Shown: positions 24,037-36,376, counted from the stretch's first letter. The stretch: DNA of 64,000 bases from Malus domestica (GCF_042453785.1 NC_091670.1:39319501-39383500); one strand, 5' to 3'. The notes: generated from the sequence alone by a model not told the origin. A program made the numbers and translations.

Positions 24037-25816
24037 CTAACATTCATACACCTATATATGCTGCCAAGTTCTTGATCCGGTGCGCTATATGTATGCGTAG
24101 ATCATATGTATACATGTGTATATTTATGTATGAATGAATATACACAGCATAATGAGATTAGGACTTTTTAATGGATCCGTACATATAGAAAGTGAGCAGG
24201 GTACCTTTCAGTTTTGGCAATACTTGGATACGATAGATCATCACCATTTAAAAAACATATATGTACACATCTTGCTTCGACAATCCATATTAATCAGAAT
24301 CATAGGGCCTGAGCAGAAACTGAAAAGTATTAATGTTTGACAAACACCCGGCACTACCCACAGCTGTGTGTTTAATTTCTTCCACATGCATTCTGTATGT
24401 GCATGCTTTGCAGTCGATGATCATCAGTCTCTCACCTCCTATTCTTATCTCCTTTTCTCCCCTTCTTTGACAAATTACTTTTTGTCATCTTTTGATTATT
24501 AAAAAATTAACACAAAACGTTGACGTGACTTAATCATAACTATTCAAATAGAAGGGAAGAGAAGGTGAGGGAGACTAGGAGGGGAGAAAATCCTACCCAC
24601 ATCAAGAGAAGGCAAGGCAGATTGTAATTAAGTAGGAGAGAGGATCTCGTCGGATATTTTTTGTGGATAAAATTTTCAATGTGATCGGTACATAAGATAG
24701 TACACCTCATATCACTATATAAATGGTGAAATATATGTGTTAAAAAGTTAATAACTTAAAAAATAAAATTTCTCACCACTTGCATAAAAACAAGTAATGT
24801 ACTTTCTGTTACAATGAAAAATTTCTCTTCTTTGTGAGGATCCTGGGGATCCTCCAATCATATCCGTTCATCGTGCGGCAAATTTTTGTCAGGTACTGTT
24901 TATATTAAATTTTAAATAAAAAAATTTACAATAATTTATGATTGCACAGTATTAGATAAACGAATGTGATTGAAAGATCTAGCGAAGATGCTTCTGAATT
25001 AAGGAGAGCTAGCTCTAGCCTCTAGGTCAACTATTTTTTAGTGGTGCAGATTTGTTACGTGCAAATTTGCAATCTTAGAGGTCAACAGTATATGTAGCTA
25101 GTGTTATTACTTGGATTTGATTGAGTGATATGTTTCGATTAGATATATCAAAGACCTGCAGGTCTGGCAAAATTCCTTCCCCCTATAGGATATAGCTACA
25201 TGAGGCTAGACTTACCCCGTCACATACACTAGTCACTTGTACTTATTTTTTGCATGAACTATCACGTATGATGTGGAAGAAGATCGACACTTACTACACA
25301 GGAGGGGGTGGAATGGGATTTTAAAGAATGGTGGTGGAAGAAGGAAGAAGAAATCATGAAATATTTGATCATCAGTTGCTTTGCATCCAGGGTTTCTGGG
25401 AGGGATGGTTGTTGAAGGATACTGTACAAGGTTAATATTGGTTGATGTTAATCAGACCATGATCTACCCGTGCAGTAATCTGCATGTACATGCCCCCACG
25501 AGTGGGTGAAGAGTGGAGACTGAAGAGAACAGTCACCTTGATGGGACTGTTCTTACATGCTCCCGGCCGGAATTGGATTCTATCCGAATCAATTTTGTGA
25601 GAATCTTAAAAATCTTCACATCTTAACCATTTATCGTATATCGTATGATTAGAAATTATTTGATTTTTTTGTTTAAAATTAAACACAAATAGTATTTAAC
25701 GAAAACTGACCGTACGATGTACGATGAACTTCTAGAATATAGAAATCCCTACAAAATGAATGATTCTCTCCCCCGCCCTCGGCCCCCTACCCCCCCCCCC
25801 CCTCCTAAACCCTTCT
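24037..25816. other. Intergenic with several decayed MITEs
   Basis: A MITE related to 18603-18780 lies at about 24419-24600 ('ttctcccctt...aacgttgacgtgacttaatcataac...gaggggagaaaatcctac'). A second family sharing 'ggtactgtttatatt' and an AT core lies at 24836-24996, with relatives at 25568-25765 and 59258-59412. No gene seen. Confidence 0.45.
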
Positions 25817-26170
25817 TAAACCATCTCCAATGGTTGGGCTAAAAGCCAAATATTTTAACCCGAAAAATTTAGCTTTTAGTCTAGAAACAGTTTTTCTGCT
25901 CCAACAGTTCTAACTTAAAATTTTAGCCCAAGATTATTAAAGAATGAATTTAGGTTTTTTTTTTGTTAAATTAAATTTAAAAAATAATAATACATATGTA
26001 GACTATCGTAAATTAATTTTATGAACATTTTAATCTAAAAAAATTTAAATTCCGATAAATATTGAAAAATTTAAATTCCGATTTCTGGGCTAAATTTCGA
26101 AAGAAATTTGGCCTTGGTTTAGTATTTAGCATTTAGCCCAAATTTTCCCTTTGAGTTGGAGTGGGTTTGG
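25817..26170. repeat. MITE with 'actccaac'-type ends
   Basis: The left end 'aaccatctccaatggttgggctaaaagccaaat' and right end 'atttagcccaaatt...gagttggagtgggttt' are inverted copies. The interior is AT-rich and non-coding. A short direct duplication of 'gaaggtttcatgtaaataattaatccgga' follows at 26235-26320. Confidence 0.5.
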
Positions 26171-26449
26171 GGGGGGGGATTTTGAAGAATAATTTGATTT
26201 TTAACCCACCATTTGAGTTGATCTTATATGATTCGAAGGTTTCATGTAAATAATTAATCCGGACCCACCCCCAACCCTTCTGATGTGATTTGAAGGTTTC
26301 ATGTAAATAATTAATCCGGAAATTGACGTGAAACGAGAGGGGTTAGATTTTTTTTTTTGTTTGAAAAACTTCTGGTAACCAACTTTGAATTCTACACCTT
26401 GTTTCACTTTGTCATTAGAAAATCAGGCATCTTTCCCCTAAAATTTCTA

Positions 26450-26624
26450 AATAGAATTTTACGGCTTAATTTTTCATGTATTGCATAATTGGGAATATAT
26501 TACATACAATCCTTGTTCTCCAAGGTAAAACTAAAAATAGGACAAAAGAAATATCCTTCCTAACAAAGGACTCTAATATTTACACAATATTTACATTCCT
26601 ATTCTAAAACCAACTCACGCAACA
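26450..26624 (-). repeat. 3' LTR of copia copy B
   Basis: Nearly identical to 30524-30698. On the minus strand it begins TGTTGCGTGAG. Confidence 0.85.
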
Positions 26625-26631
26625 CTCCCCC

Positions 26632-29600
26632 TCAAGTTGGAGCATAGATGTCACACATGCCCAACTTGACAAGAGAGTCACCAAAAACTCTTCTACACAC
26701 GGCATGAGTGAGAATATCGGCAAGCTGTTCTTCTGAGTTCACAAATGGTACTGACACAATCTTCTTCTCGAGCTTTTCCTTAATGAAATGTCGATCAACC
26801 TCCACATGCTTTGTTCTGTCATGTTGTATCGGGTTTTCTGCAATTTCTCGTGCCGACTTATTGTCACAATACAACTTTATAGCCTCCTTTGGTTTGAAAC
26901 CAAGACCCCAAAGCAACTTACGTAACCAAAGAACTTCACACACTCCATGTGCCATACCTCTGAATTCGGCCTCTGCAGAAGACCTAGACACCACATTCTG
27001 TTTCTTACTTCTCCAAGTAACCAAATTTCCACCAACGAATGTAAAATATCCAGAAGTAGAACGCCTATCAGTCACATCACCGGCCCAATCAGCATCAGTG
27101 AACCCCTCAATTTTTAGATGACCAGAATTTCTATACAAGATTCCTTTCCCTGGGGCGGACTTTAAATACGCCAAGATACGCATAACAGCAGCCATATGAT
27201 CCACACTTGGCTAGTGCATAAACTGACTCACCACACTTACTGCATAGGCTATATCTGGACGGGTATGAGCTAAATAAATTAGTCTTCCTACCAATCTCTG
27301 ATATCTGCCTTTATCCACTGGTTCTTGATCCGGATAAATCCCTAAGTGATGTTTGTCCACAATAGGCGTATCCACAGGTTTACACCCAAGCATACCTGTT
27401 TCCTTTAACAAATCAAGAACATATTTACGCTGAGACAAGAAAATACATCTAGATGACCGAGCAATTTCCATGCCAAGAAAATATTTCAAATCTCCCAAAT
27501 TCTTCATCTCAAACTCGGCGGCAAGGTTTTGTTCTAGCTTCATCATCTCTTCCGAATCATCACCTGTTATTATCATGTCATCCACATAAATAATTAAGGC
27601 TGTCACTTTACCACTTCCCCGTTTCACAAATAATGTATGATCCGAGTGACTTTGATAATACCCAATTCGTCTCATAACTTGGGTAAATCTACCAAACCAC
27701 GCACGAGGCAATTGCTTAAGTCCATAAAGTGACTTTCGCAACCTACATACTCCGGTTTTCCCTCCGGCATCGTACCCCGGAGGAAAATCCATATATACCT
27801 CTTCTTCCAAGTGCCCATGAAGAAAAGCATTTTTCACATCAAACTGTTTTAGTGGCCAATTCAAATTTGCAGCTAAAGAAATCAGAACTCGTACTGTATT
27901 CATCTTCGCTACTGGAGAAAATGTCTCCTGATAATCAACACCATAAGTTTGAGTATAGCCTTTTGCTACTAACCTTGCTTTATACCTGTCTACCGATCCG
28001 TCTGCCTTGTATTTGATCGTAAAGACCCATCTACACCCAACTGGTTTCTTTCCTTTAGGTAGCTCAGTTACCTCCCATGTATCATTCTTATGTAGTGCCA
28101 TCATTTCCTCATCCATCGCAGCAGCCTATTTAGGATCCTTCAAGGCCTCCTCAACTCGGGTTGGTGCTTGGATTGCTTCCACATTGTTTACCCAGGCTTG
28201 ACGTTCTGGTGCAAGGTTTGAGCATGACATATAATTAGCTATTGGATACTTCACTTTTCCTTCAGGAGAAAACCGGTTAGGAGGAACACCACGATTTTTC
28301 CTTGGCGGCAACTTATATGTACTCATAACATTATCTGGATTAGTTACATGAGCATCAGTAGTACTTACCTCAGAAATATTCAGAGAAGACATATTGGGTG
28401 GCACTATTGAGCTTGAGAGAGAGGGGGTTGCGGGTTCGGTAGCTAATGGTTGCTGGAGCGGTGAAACTATTTCGGCAACTCCCTGCTGACACTCTACATC
28501 GCACTCGGCAATATGTTGTTGAGAAGACTCAGCTGGTTCGGTGCTACCTGGCTGAATGATACTCACATTCTCGGCAGTGTACTGCCAAGAGTCACTATCT
28601 CCATTCTCGGCAGTTTCTTGCTGAGAGCTTTCACAACTGTTTTTGTCGAAGCATAAAAGACCTCAGACTCAGAAAAGGTAACATCCATAGTTACATACAT
28701 ATGACGAGTTTTAGGGTGGTAGCATTTATACCCTTTCTGTTGAGGAGCAAAGCCCAGAAAAACACACCGGTGAGCACATGGATCGAGCTTACTACGATGA
28801 ATCTTGTGAATATGAACATAGGCTACACACCCAAATACACGAGGAGAAAGAGTATTAGTTGATATTACTGGAACAAATTCTGTCAATACTTGGAGAGGTG
28901 TACGAAAATCCATAACCCGGGATGGCATACGGTTAATCACATACACGACATAGGTGACAGCTTCAGGCCAGAACCGTTTAGGTACAGATGCACCAATGAG
29001 CAAGGCACGAGCAGTTTCCAGGATATGACGGTTCTTTCTTTCAGCAACGCCATTTTGTTGTGGGGTATGAGGGCAAGTAGTCTCATGTAGAATTCCTTGA
29101 TCCCGAAGAAAGCCGGACAACTCGGAACCAATATACTCACCTCCATTATCAGAGCGGAGAACCTTAATAACAGAGGAATATTGTGTTGCAACCATTTGAG
29201 AGAATGATCGAAACACCATACCCACATCACTTTTATTCTTCATCACATAAATCCAAGTCATACGAGTGCAATCATCAACGAAGGTAACAAACCATTTAAT
29301 TCCAGACAAAGTACTAACAGGAGAGGGACCCCAAACATCAGAGTGCACAAGTTCAAAAGGAAACAATCTTTTATTCATACTAGGAGGAAACGAAACGCGA
29401 TGACTCTTCGCGAGAATACATACCTCACAATGTAAGTCTGATTCTTTTATTTCATGAAATAAACTAGGCAACATACGCCTCAAATACCCAAACGAAGCAT
29501 GTCCTAACCGACGATGCAATAACCAAACTTCATGTAAATTATTGGTACGGGATGCTCGAACTGCATTAGCTCTGCCAGGAACGACATCATCCACATAATA

Positions 29601-29936
29601 TAACCCTTCTCTCTTAGTGCCACGCCCAATTATCTCCTTGGTCTGAATATCCTGAAGCAAACAAAACAGTGGATACATAAGTACAACACAATCTAATTGC
29701 TCAGTAACTTGAGGAATAGATAACAAATTATGAGACAACGAAGGAACAAGCAGGCAGTGATGAAGGGAAAGGACTGGCGTGAGGTTCACAGTGCCGGCCC
29801 CCAAAACCGATGTTGTTGTTCCGGTAGCAGTTGCAATACACTTTCGTGAACTAGTTGTCATACTAGTAAATAAATTCTTATCAAAAGTCATATGATCGGT
29901 TGCACCCGAGTCTAGAATCCAACCCGTATTCACCAT
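26632..29936 (-). pseudogene. Copia pol with few disabling changes
   Basis: In order: protease (DSGATDHMT), GAG-pre-integrase zinc region (HRRLGHAS...CEVCILAKSHR), integrase core (DVWGP, DDCTRMTW, SDNGGEY, HTPQQNGVAERKNR), reverse transcriptase (FDVKNAFLHG, SLYGLKQ, IIYVDDMI) and RNase H (DADWAGD, SSAEAEFRG, DNKSA). The breaks are: a frameshift of about 1 nt near 28625-28650 between integrase and the variable linker; a nonsense TAG where Trp is expected after DPK near 28126; and a nonsense TAG after QFMH near 27207. The integrase DDE residues and the RT YVDD motif are present, so decay is recent. Confidence 0.88.
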
Positions 29937-30523
29937 TGTAATAACTCATGAGATAGTAATACACAGTAATCACAACACCACACCAATTATAGAACCACAC
30001 GCTGCAAGAAAAAACAAGCAGCAGAAACCCAATACACGATAATTGTAGCAAGAAGGCACGATGATTACTGCTTCTGAGGCTTGATTACAGCTTCTGAAAC
30101 ACCACTCACGGAAATACAAACGAGCACACGGCCACGGGGAAAAAGAAGACCACGTAATTGTCGTACGAAAGGTTATCACCCACTGCCCAAGGCAGCAAGC
30201 AGCCAGAGTTGAGCAAATCCCCTTTTAATTTTATTATTTGGTCAATACCTTTACATGCTGCAATCATGCAACAAGCAGCATCAAAATCCCTTTTTGTTTT
30301 GGTCAGCAACAGCAGCCAATCACGGTATAAAATAGGAAAAATCCACACGCCTCAATACACGGCTACTTTGAAGCAGCAACAGGATCACAGCCTGCAATAC
30401 CAGGATACACGGCCTAAATTGATTTTTGCAACAACTGCGCAGGAACCAATTCGACCAACACAACAGCGGAAGGAAAAAAAGTTTTACAATTTCTAGGGTT
30501 ACGGCAGCTTGGCTCTGATGCCA

Positions 30524-30698
30524 AATAGAATTTTACAGCTTAATTTTTCATGTATTGCATAATTGGGAATATATTACATACAATCCTTGTTCTCCAAGGT
30601 AAAACTAAAAATAGGACAAAAGAAATATCATTCCTAATAAAGGACTCTAATATTTACACAATATTTACATTCCTATTCTAAAACCAACTCACGCAACA
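30524..30698 (-). repeat. 5' LTR of copia copy B
   Basis: 175 bp; abuts the primer-binding site at 30511-30523. Confidence 0.85.
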
Positions 30699-31367
30699 GA
30701 TTTCACCCAAAATTCACATAGAGTTTACGAAACTTTATTAAATTCTACAAATTTACAACTCTTATAAATCTTTCAAAATATCCACCGAATTCAACCCCTA
30801 AATCAATATTTTAAATGAATGTTATATTTTTTTTCCATGTCATTGCCACATTACCTATTAGCTTAATAAAAATCAATTTAGCTTTTAATCAGGACCCTTA
30901 TATGTAAATGGATCAAAAGGCTAACAAGGAGTGTAAAAATATTTGTCCATGATCCTAACACTTTGTTATGATTTTAAACTTATATAATAAACCTCAAATA
31001 AATCACGTGTCTGTTAGAAATTGTCATAAATACTTGGAAGTAACCAACTATTTTGTCTTTCATAAATCTGAGAAATCACGTATCTTATTGGATATCATTT
31101 TTCAATTTTTTTTTTTGGTTGGATGTTTATCGAATGAGTCTTATACCAAAAGAAACTCAAATTTGAAATGGTAAACATTGGATTTTATAAAGTTGATAGT
31201 CGTAAGGGACTAGAAGAGTTGACCTTTCTCCTTATATGGTGTTCCAACAACAACAAAAAAGAAGTATATGGTGTTGAATCCAAATAAGATTATAATAATA
31301 TACATCTCCACAAGAACTTTGGTGTCTATATTTTCTGTAATAACAATTGGACCCTTCCCCTTCGTGT
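30699..31367. other. Intergenic, no gene seen
   Basis: AT-rich. The first 100 nt resemble a dispersed repeat also present near 17480-17590. Confidence 0.35.
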
Positions 31368-31815
31368 TTTGAGAAAATTGTAAAAATGGTCCCTCAACTT
31401 TAACATAATTGGTTTAATGGTCTCTCGACTAAAACTCTATGACCATTGATCCCTTAACTCATCAAAACGTGCAACTATGATCATTTTCCTAAACTCCATT
31501 AGAATTTTGTCAAAATGAGTTATGTTGGAAGGACCATTGCTACAATTGAGTTAAATTTGAAGGACAATTTCTCCTATTGGATTAGAGTTAAGAGACTATT
31601 GCAACAATTTTTCTCATGTGGTTTTCCATATTTGCCCCTTAATTTAGCCTTACGTGCATGGCACGTGACTCACTTTGACGAAAGTTATAACAGTGTTGAT
31701 GAAAATGACTATATATGCACGTTTTGATGAGTTATAGGACCAATAGTCATGGATTTTCAGTTGGGGACCATCCAATTATGTTAAAGTTGAGGGATCATTG
31801 TTATAATTTCATCTC
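31368..31815. repeat. MITE with long inverted repeats
   Basis: The left arm 'atggtccctcaactttaacataattgg', 'ctatgaccattgatccc' and 'aactcatcaaaacgtgca' is matched in inverse order by 'tgcacgttttgatgagttata', 'ccaatagtcatg' and 'ccaattatgttaaagttgaggg'. The centre is non-coding. Confidence 0.6.
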
Positions 31816-31824
31816 AAACAACAA

Positions 31825-31960
31825 CTTACTACAGTTTAGTGGTATTCCTATTTACTTGTAAGTGAGAGGTCTTAGGTTTAATTATCACCAAAGGCAAATT
31901 TGAACCTCATTATTGTTAACCCATTGTGAAGTTAAACTCACTCCCTCCCTCTATAACGTT
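31825..31960 (+). repeat. tRNA-derived SINE, family 1, copy 3
   Basis: Shows 'tagtggtattcct' (A-box-like), 'cttgtaagtgagaggtcttagg', a mutated B box 'tttaattatcacc' and 'cccattgtgaag'. Same layout as at 118-296. Confidence 0.55.
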
Positions 31961-32479
31961 CCAAATAAATAACACAACATGATATCACACACTTTAAATA
32001 AAAAAGGGACCAGTCGGTTACTTCACTATAGCAGTCACTCTTATGGGGAACAGAAAGACTCACAAAAGCATTTTAACATCTCTTTGACTATCATCGTGTG
32101 ATTCATCAACATTAGGAATTAAATCCAAAACGTATCGTGTCAAATACAAATTTTTTTGTCCCCAACGACTAAACCGCCTGGCAGGTGGTTTCACACATTA
32201 TATATACTAAAAACCGGTTGAGCCCGGCACTGGTCAGCAATAGTGAAAGGACGGAAATACCCTCGGGTTTCTTCTTTGTTTTAACTAAAACACTATTATC
32301 ATCCTCATTACACTTGCTCATTCTCGAATACAAAGGAGCAAACACATGTCGGCATAGCAATACATTTTCTTTAGTTGGTGCGACCAAAAGGTTAAAAGGT
32401 TGAGAGCTTTTAATTGGGACCGGGAGGCGTTAATCATTCCAGCTTGCTTTGGTTGGGTTGCTGTCTTCAACCTCCATTT

Positions 32480-32490
32480 TGCTATATATT
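32480..32490 (+). promoter_or_regulatory. TATA box of the RABA1 gene
   Basis: Sequence 'gctatatattt' lies about 230 nt upstream of the start codon, followed by an AC-rich leader. Confidence 0.5.
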
Positions 32491-32715
32491 TCTCTCAGAA
32501 TCTAACAAAACCCATTCACCCCATAACTCACATACACACTTCCACCGCCATGATTCTTCATTATTTATAGACTAATTGCCAAAAACCCATCGAACTCATC
32601 ATCCCAAAACTCCCTCTCATTCCTTCCAAATCGAAAGAAAAAAGACAAAACCCAAGAACAAAAGGACGACAAAGATTCAGCCCATTTTTGCAGTAATTGA
32701 ATTTTGGGGAAGGAG

Positions 32716-34591
32716 ATGGGGGCGTACAGAGCCGATGACGATTACGATTACTTGTTCAAGGTGGTGCTGATCGGCGACTCTGGCGTCGGAAAATCGAACC
32801 TTTTGTCCCGGTTTACGAGGAACGAGTTCAGCCTTGAATCCAAGTCCACCATTGGCGTCGAGTTCGCCACCAGAAGCATTCGGGTCGACGATAAGGTCGT
32901 CAAGGCCCAGATTTGGGACACCGCCGGCCAGGAAAGGTTCGGATCCACATTCTCTGTTTTTTTATAAATCTCTAGTTTTTTTCATTAGATCTTGGAATTC
33001 AGATTTTCGTTTTTTTTCTTGGGTTTTCTTGGTTTCCTGAGAAAATTGGGTTGTTTGGCTTATATTATATTGCACGGATTTGATAATCTAGCTTCTGGAT
33101 CGAAGAAGGATTATTTTTTATGAGTCTGTTTGTTTGATGGGTGTTGTTTGGTTGCTGAGAATGCCGAGGAAGATATCATGAAATTGCTAATGAAAATGTT
33201 GAAGTTTTCATTTCCCATTGTTTTAGTTAGCTGAGCTGAATTTTACTCCGTTTGTATTTGTTTTTGGAATCGGTCTCGAACCATCTTCGTGAAGTATGAC
33301 AACTAAGATGCAGTGCTAATTCTCTGCTTGAACTTCTGGTTTGTTTGTATTAGTAGGATGCAACGATACACAGTTTCCGGCGTTTTTACATTTGTAGTTT
33401 GTTGATATAGCTCCGTTGCTTTGTGGAGTGTTGTTTAGACAAGTATCCTATACTTAATTAGAACAACGCTTGGCTACTCAAAGATGAGTAGGAACTCATA
33501 CTCAAAACTCTTTCTTGTTCGAATCACAGAGCTTTGTGCTTATGATCAGAATTGTCCATATTATAAATCATACTGTAAAGATCATCTCTGTAAAAAATGA
33601 ATTAAAACTAAGGTCCTTTTGTTAATCTATTTTAGCAAATACATAGACGGTTCGTAATGCTTTCACCTATTCCGTTGATTTTTTATACAGTTTGATGATT
33701 AAACAACCTTTGTTTTAATTCATTTTTTACAAAGGGGATCTTTATAGAATGATTTATAATATGAACGGTTGTGATTATAAAAACGGAGTTCTATGAATCT
33801 ACAACGAATAATTTTGAGTAGGAACTCCTACTCTTTCTTTGAGTAGGCAAGTATTGTTCACTTAATTAGGTCACATTTCGCTCTGCTATAATTTTCGGGT
33901 TTGGCGCAGTTTACTGCATTTCGAGATTACTAGGTAAGGTGGTTGTTCTAGCTACATCACAAATTGATATGTCATTACGGTTATTAAACCATCGTAATCA
34001 TATAAGTTCAATCATTATGTCTTTCATCTGATAGATTTGGGTTGATAAGGTTTTCTGACTCTGTTCTTTGAAATGTGTTGATTGTTGTGGTGTAAACTAA
34101 TCCCGGCCGCAGTGTTAATATCTCACTTGCAATTTTATTTTGTTTTGTTTTGTTAAAGGTATCGTGCAATCACAAGCGCATACTATCGAGGTGCCGTTGG
34201 GGCCTTACTTGTCTATGACGTTACTCGTCATGTTACATTTGAGAATGTGGAGAGATGGCTGAAGGAGCTTCGCGATCACACAGATGCCAACATTGTGATC
34301 ATGCTAGTGGGAAACAAGGGAGATCTGCGTCACCTACGAGCTGTTTCCACTGACGACGCTAAGGCGTTTGCTGAACGAGAGAACACCTTTTTCATGGAAA
34401 CGTCTGCCCTCGAGTCTATGAACGTCGACAATGCTTTCACCGAAGTGCTGACTCAAATCCACCGTGTTGTGAGCCGGAAGGCCCTTGACATTGGGGATGA
34501 CCCAGCAGCCTTGCCCAAGGGACAAACAATCAATGTCGGGGGAAAGGACGACGTATCAGCTGTGAAGCAAGTCGGGTGTTGCTCTACGTAA
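32716..34591 (+). CDS. RABA1F: Rab11-family small GTPase, RABA1 subgroup
   Basis: GTP-binding switch protein for trans-Golgi/recycling-endosome to plasma-membrane traffic, active during growth and cell-plate formation in the RABA1 group. Join 32716..32936 and 34159..34591: 654 nt, 217 residues. G1 GDSGVGKS starts near residue 20; then TIGVEF (switch I), [12 protein letters not shown] (G3 with switch II), NKGD (G4), ETSA (G5). The C-terminus is a hypervariable tail ending GCCST, with two cysteines for geranylgeranylation. The intron splits the Arg codon of GQER, the usual place in plant Rab11 genes, and uses a weak donor (AAAG|GTTCGG). The start at the first MGAY matches family N-termini; an upstream TTG-opened frame is ignored. 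Sequence closely resembles Arabidopsis RABA1f from memory; another RABA1 letter is possible. The 1.2-kb intron carries a foldback MITE. Confidence 0.93.
33445..33875. repeat. Foldback MITE inside the RABA1 intron
   Basis: The left arm includes 'cttaattagaacaacgcttgg', 'ctactcaaag' and 'gagtaggaact'. The right arm ends with the complements 'agttcctac..', 'ctttgagtag' and 'cacttaattagg'. The inner parts 'catactgtaaagatc..ctgtaaaaaatgaattaaaac' and 'gttttaattcattttttacaaagg' also pair. About 430 nt, non-coding. Confidence 0.6.
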
Positions 34592-35458
34592 AATTTGCCG
34601 GAATTTTACGAGTGCCTTTTGACGTTCTATCGGGCGAGGTCATGTCCATACACAGAGGTTGACCTGACTCTACGAAATTGCTTTCTCGACGGGATATTAA
34701 CTCTTTGAACAGTATGCTTCGGATGCTCGAAAGCTTGTCTCTATGTTTAGCGCAAAATTTAGGATGTTAAGGATATGTTCTTGTTTTTTCCTGTGATTCG
34801 ATTTGAACTACTTGCTTCCCTCTGTGTAGTATTATTCTTTCTTGGTTGAGTTTAGTATAAAGTTTGGTTGTTTTTGAGCTGAAAGTCGGCATTCCTTCCG
34901 CGAGCGTCGGAAAACGATTAACTTTGCCCCATCTCAAGCACAAGAAGTGAAAACTAGAAATTCAAAACGAAATGGTGATTAATCAGGTTCCAAAAGTTTT
35001 CCTTCGTTTTACAAATTTCGTGATTGCTATGGTTTCCACCATCTCCATCGTCGAATTCAGATGAAAAATCGAATTCTCCCGGCAAGATTGCTTCTTCGAA
35101 GTTTGATTTATAGAGCAATAAGTGGAAGAAGTTTGGTAGGAGGAACAAACTAAAACAGCCACAGCCAAATGACTCTTGACAAAGATTGTACATACATTCA
35201 CAGCCATAGTATCTAAGAACACTCCACAGAATGCTCAAGCCGCACCGCACCGCACCGCACCGATGAACCGAACCAGCTTTTCAGAGACGTGACATCTGCA
35301 TTTATCAGTAGATCGTGGATCAGTAACTTTAACAAGAAGTGTTGGAAAACAATCAAAACGCAACAGCGCTCCGTTTGTCTTCCTCACAGATGCAGACATC
35401 TAATTCTTGTCAGGGCTCGTCTTGAAGTACTTCTCTAGAAAGCGCCTTGAATGTTTTA
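34592..35458. other. RABA1 3' UTR and intergenic sequence
   Basis: The first ~250 nt are probably 3' UTR. A short GC-rich repeat (ccgca)n lies at 35239-35262. The overlapping minus-strand frames at 34954-35250 have no recognisable motif and no gene is called. Confidence 0.4.
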
Positions 35459-35640
35459 TGGCTTGTTTGGATGTGCTTTTAAAATAATTGAAGAAAAAGT
35501 TATTTGATTCCAAAAGCCTTAAAGTGCTTCCTGAAAGAATCACATAATTTTCAGAATTTCCTTGTATTTTTACTAAGAATTGGTTCTAAATACATTTCTA
35601 TCAAACCGCTTTCATCCAAACGAGCTCTTAATATAAGTTA
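35459..35640. repeat. MITE with 'gcttgtttgga' ends
   Basis: The left end 'ggcttgtttggatgtgctttt' and right end 'accgctttcatccaaacgagc' are inverted. Related blocks lie at 36500-36660. Non-coding. Confidence 0.5.
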
Positions 35641-35956
35641 CAAGTGCTTTCTACGAAGTGTTTCTGCATGAACAAGCTAGGTGTTTTTACGGAAATAGAT
35701 TGCCAAAGTGCTTTTGGTTATCTGAAAACGGTAGCTTAACATTCAGCTAGATTATACCACTAACAATAGCTTAATATTTTAGTCCAATTTACCCCAAATG
35801 AGTCACAATCCAACAATTCAAACCACCGAATTTCCCAAAAATATCATATCCAATCCGAGTCCCGACCTATTGATTTAAAATTAAAATTACCCAAAATTGA
35901 AATTGAAATTACACAGAGGAAGACAAGCTCACCAGGAACTGGGGGAGAGGTGAGGC

Positions 35957-36304
35957 TCATGGGCGTCGAGCTTCCTCGGATTTGTCGGGAGGAGGAGGAG
36001 GATCGTCGTGGCGGCCGACGGAGGGCAGAGGATTACCGCCCTTGATGAACCAACCGAGGGCGAAAAAGGAAGCTCCAGCGAGAATGGCGGTGCCCCAGGC
36101 GTGAGAGTACCATTTGCTGTACTGCCTGATGGCGAACTTCCACTGCTCACGAAGCGTCGCCGCGTCTGGGATTTCAGGGTCGGGCGGGTTCGGGAAGCGG
36201 ACCTTTTGGCCCGAGAAACTACTGCTGGGTTTGCTAGTATGGGCGTTGTGGTTAATCTCGGAAGGAGGAACGTTTTGAGGTGTATCGGGTTTGGGTTCAG
36301 TCAT
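35957..36304 (-). CDS. Small single-membrane-segment protein
   Basis: 115 residues, single exon. The N-terminal ~45 residues are polar and Pro/Ser/Asn-rich. A conserved-looking stretch follows (PDPEIPDAATLREQWKFAIR), then QYSKWYSHAWG and a hydrophobic segment of about 20 residues (TAILAGASFFALGWFI, about residues 71-88). The tail is short, Pro/Asp-rich and charged. One transmembrane helix and no clear signal peptide suggest an organelle or ER membrane protein. I recall a similar small protein among plant-specific mitochondrial complex I accessory subunits, but cannot verify it, so no name is given. The start is the first ATG in frame, about 60 nt downstream of a TATA box. The gene is convergent with RABA1. 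Confidence 0.8.
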   Translation of the reverse strand: MTEPKPDTPQNVPPSEINHNAHTSKPSSSFSGQKVRFPNPPDPEIPDAATLREQWKFAIRQYSKWYSHAWGTAILAGASFFALGWFIKGGNPLPSVGRHDDPPPPPDKSEEARRP

Positions 36305-36365
36305 GGCTGCTGAGTCGGTTTTGTTTGTGTTTCTGGCTTTGCCCAGGAGGGAAGAGTGCTTTTTC

Positions 36366-36376
36366 TGTTATATATT
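36366..36376 (-). promoter_or_regulatory. TATA box of the small membrane-protein gene
   Basis: Minus-strand sequence GGAATATATAACAG lies about 65 nt upstream of the ATG at 36304. Confidence 0.5.

Larger units (their letters stand above)
26450..30698 (-). mobile_element. Young Ty1/copia LTR retrotransposon lacking gag (copy B)
   Basis: Two 175-bp LTRs: 3' LTR 26450-26624 and 5' LTR 30524-30698. I count three differences between them, so insertion is recent. The primer-binding site TGGCATCAGAGCC (minus, 30511-30523) fits initiator-Met tRNA. The stretch 'actccccctcaagttgg' beside 26625 is the polypurine tract on the minus strand. A likely 5-bp target duplication, atttc, lies on both outer sides within 1-2 nt. 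Pol covers 26632-29936 with three breaks. The 590 nt between the primer-binding site and protease contain no gag or zinc knuckle. Confidence 0.88.
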
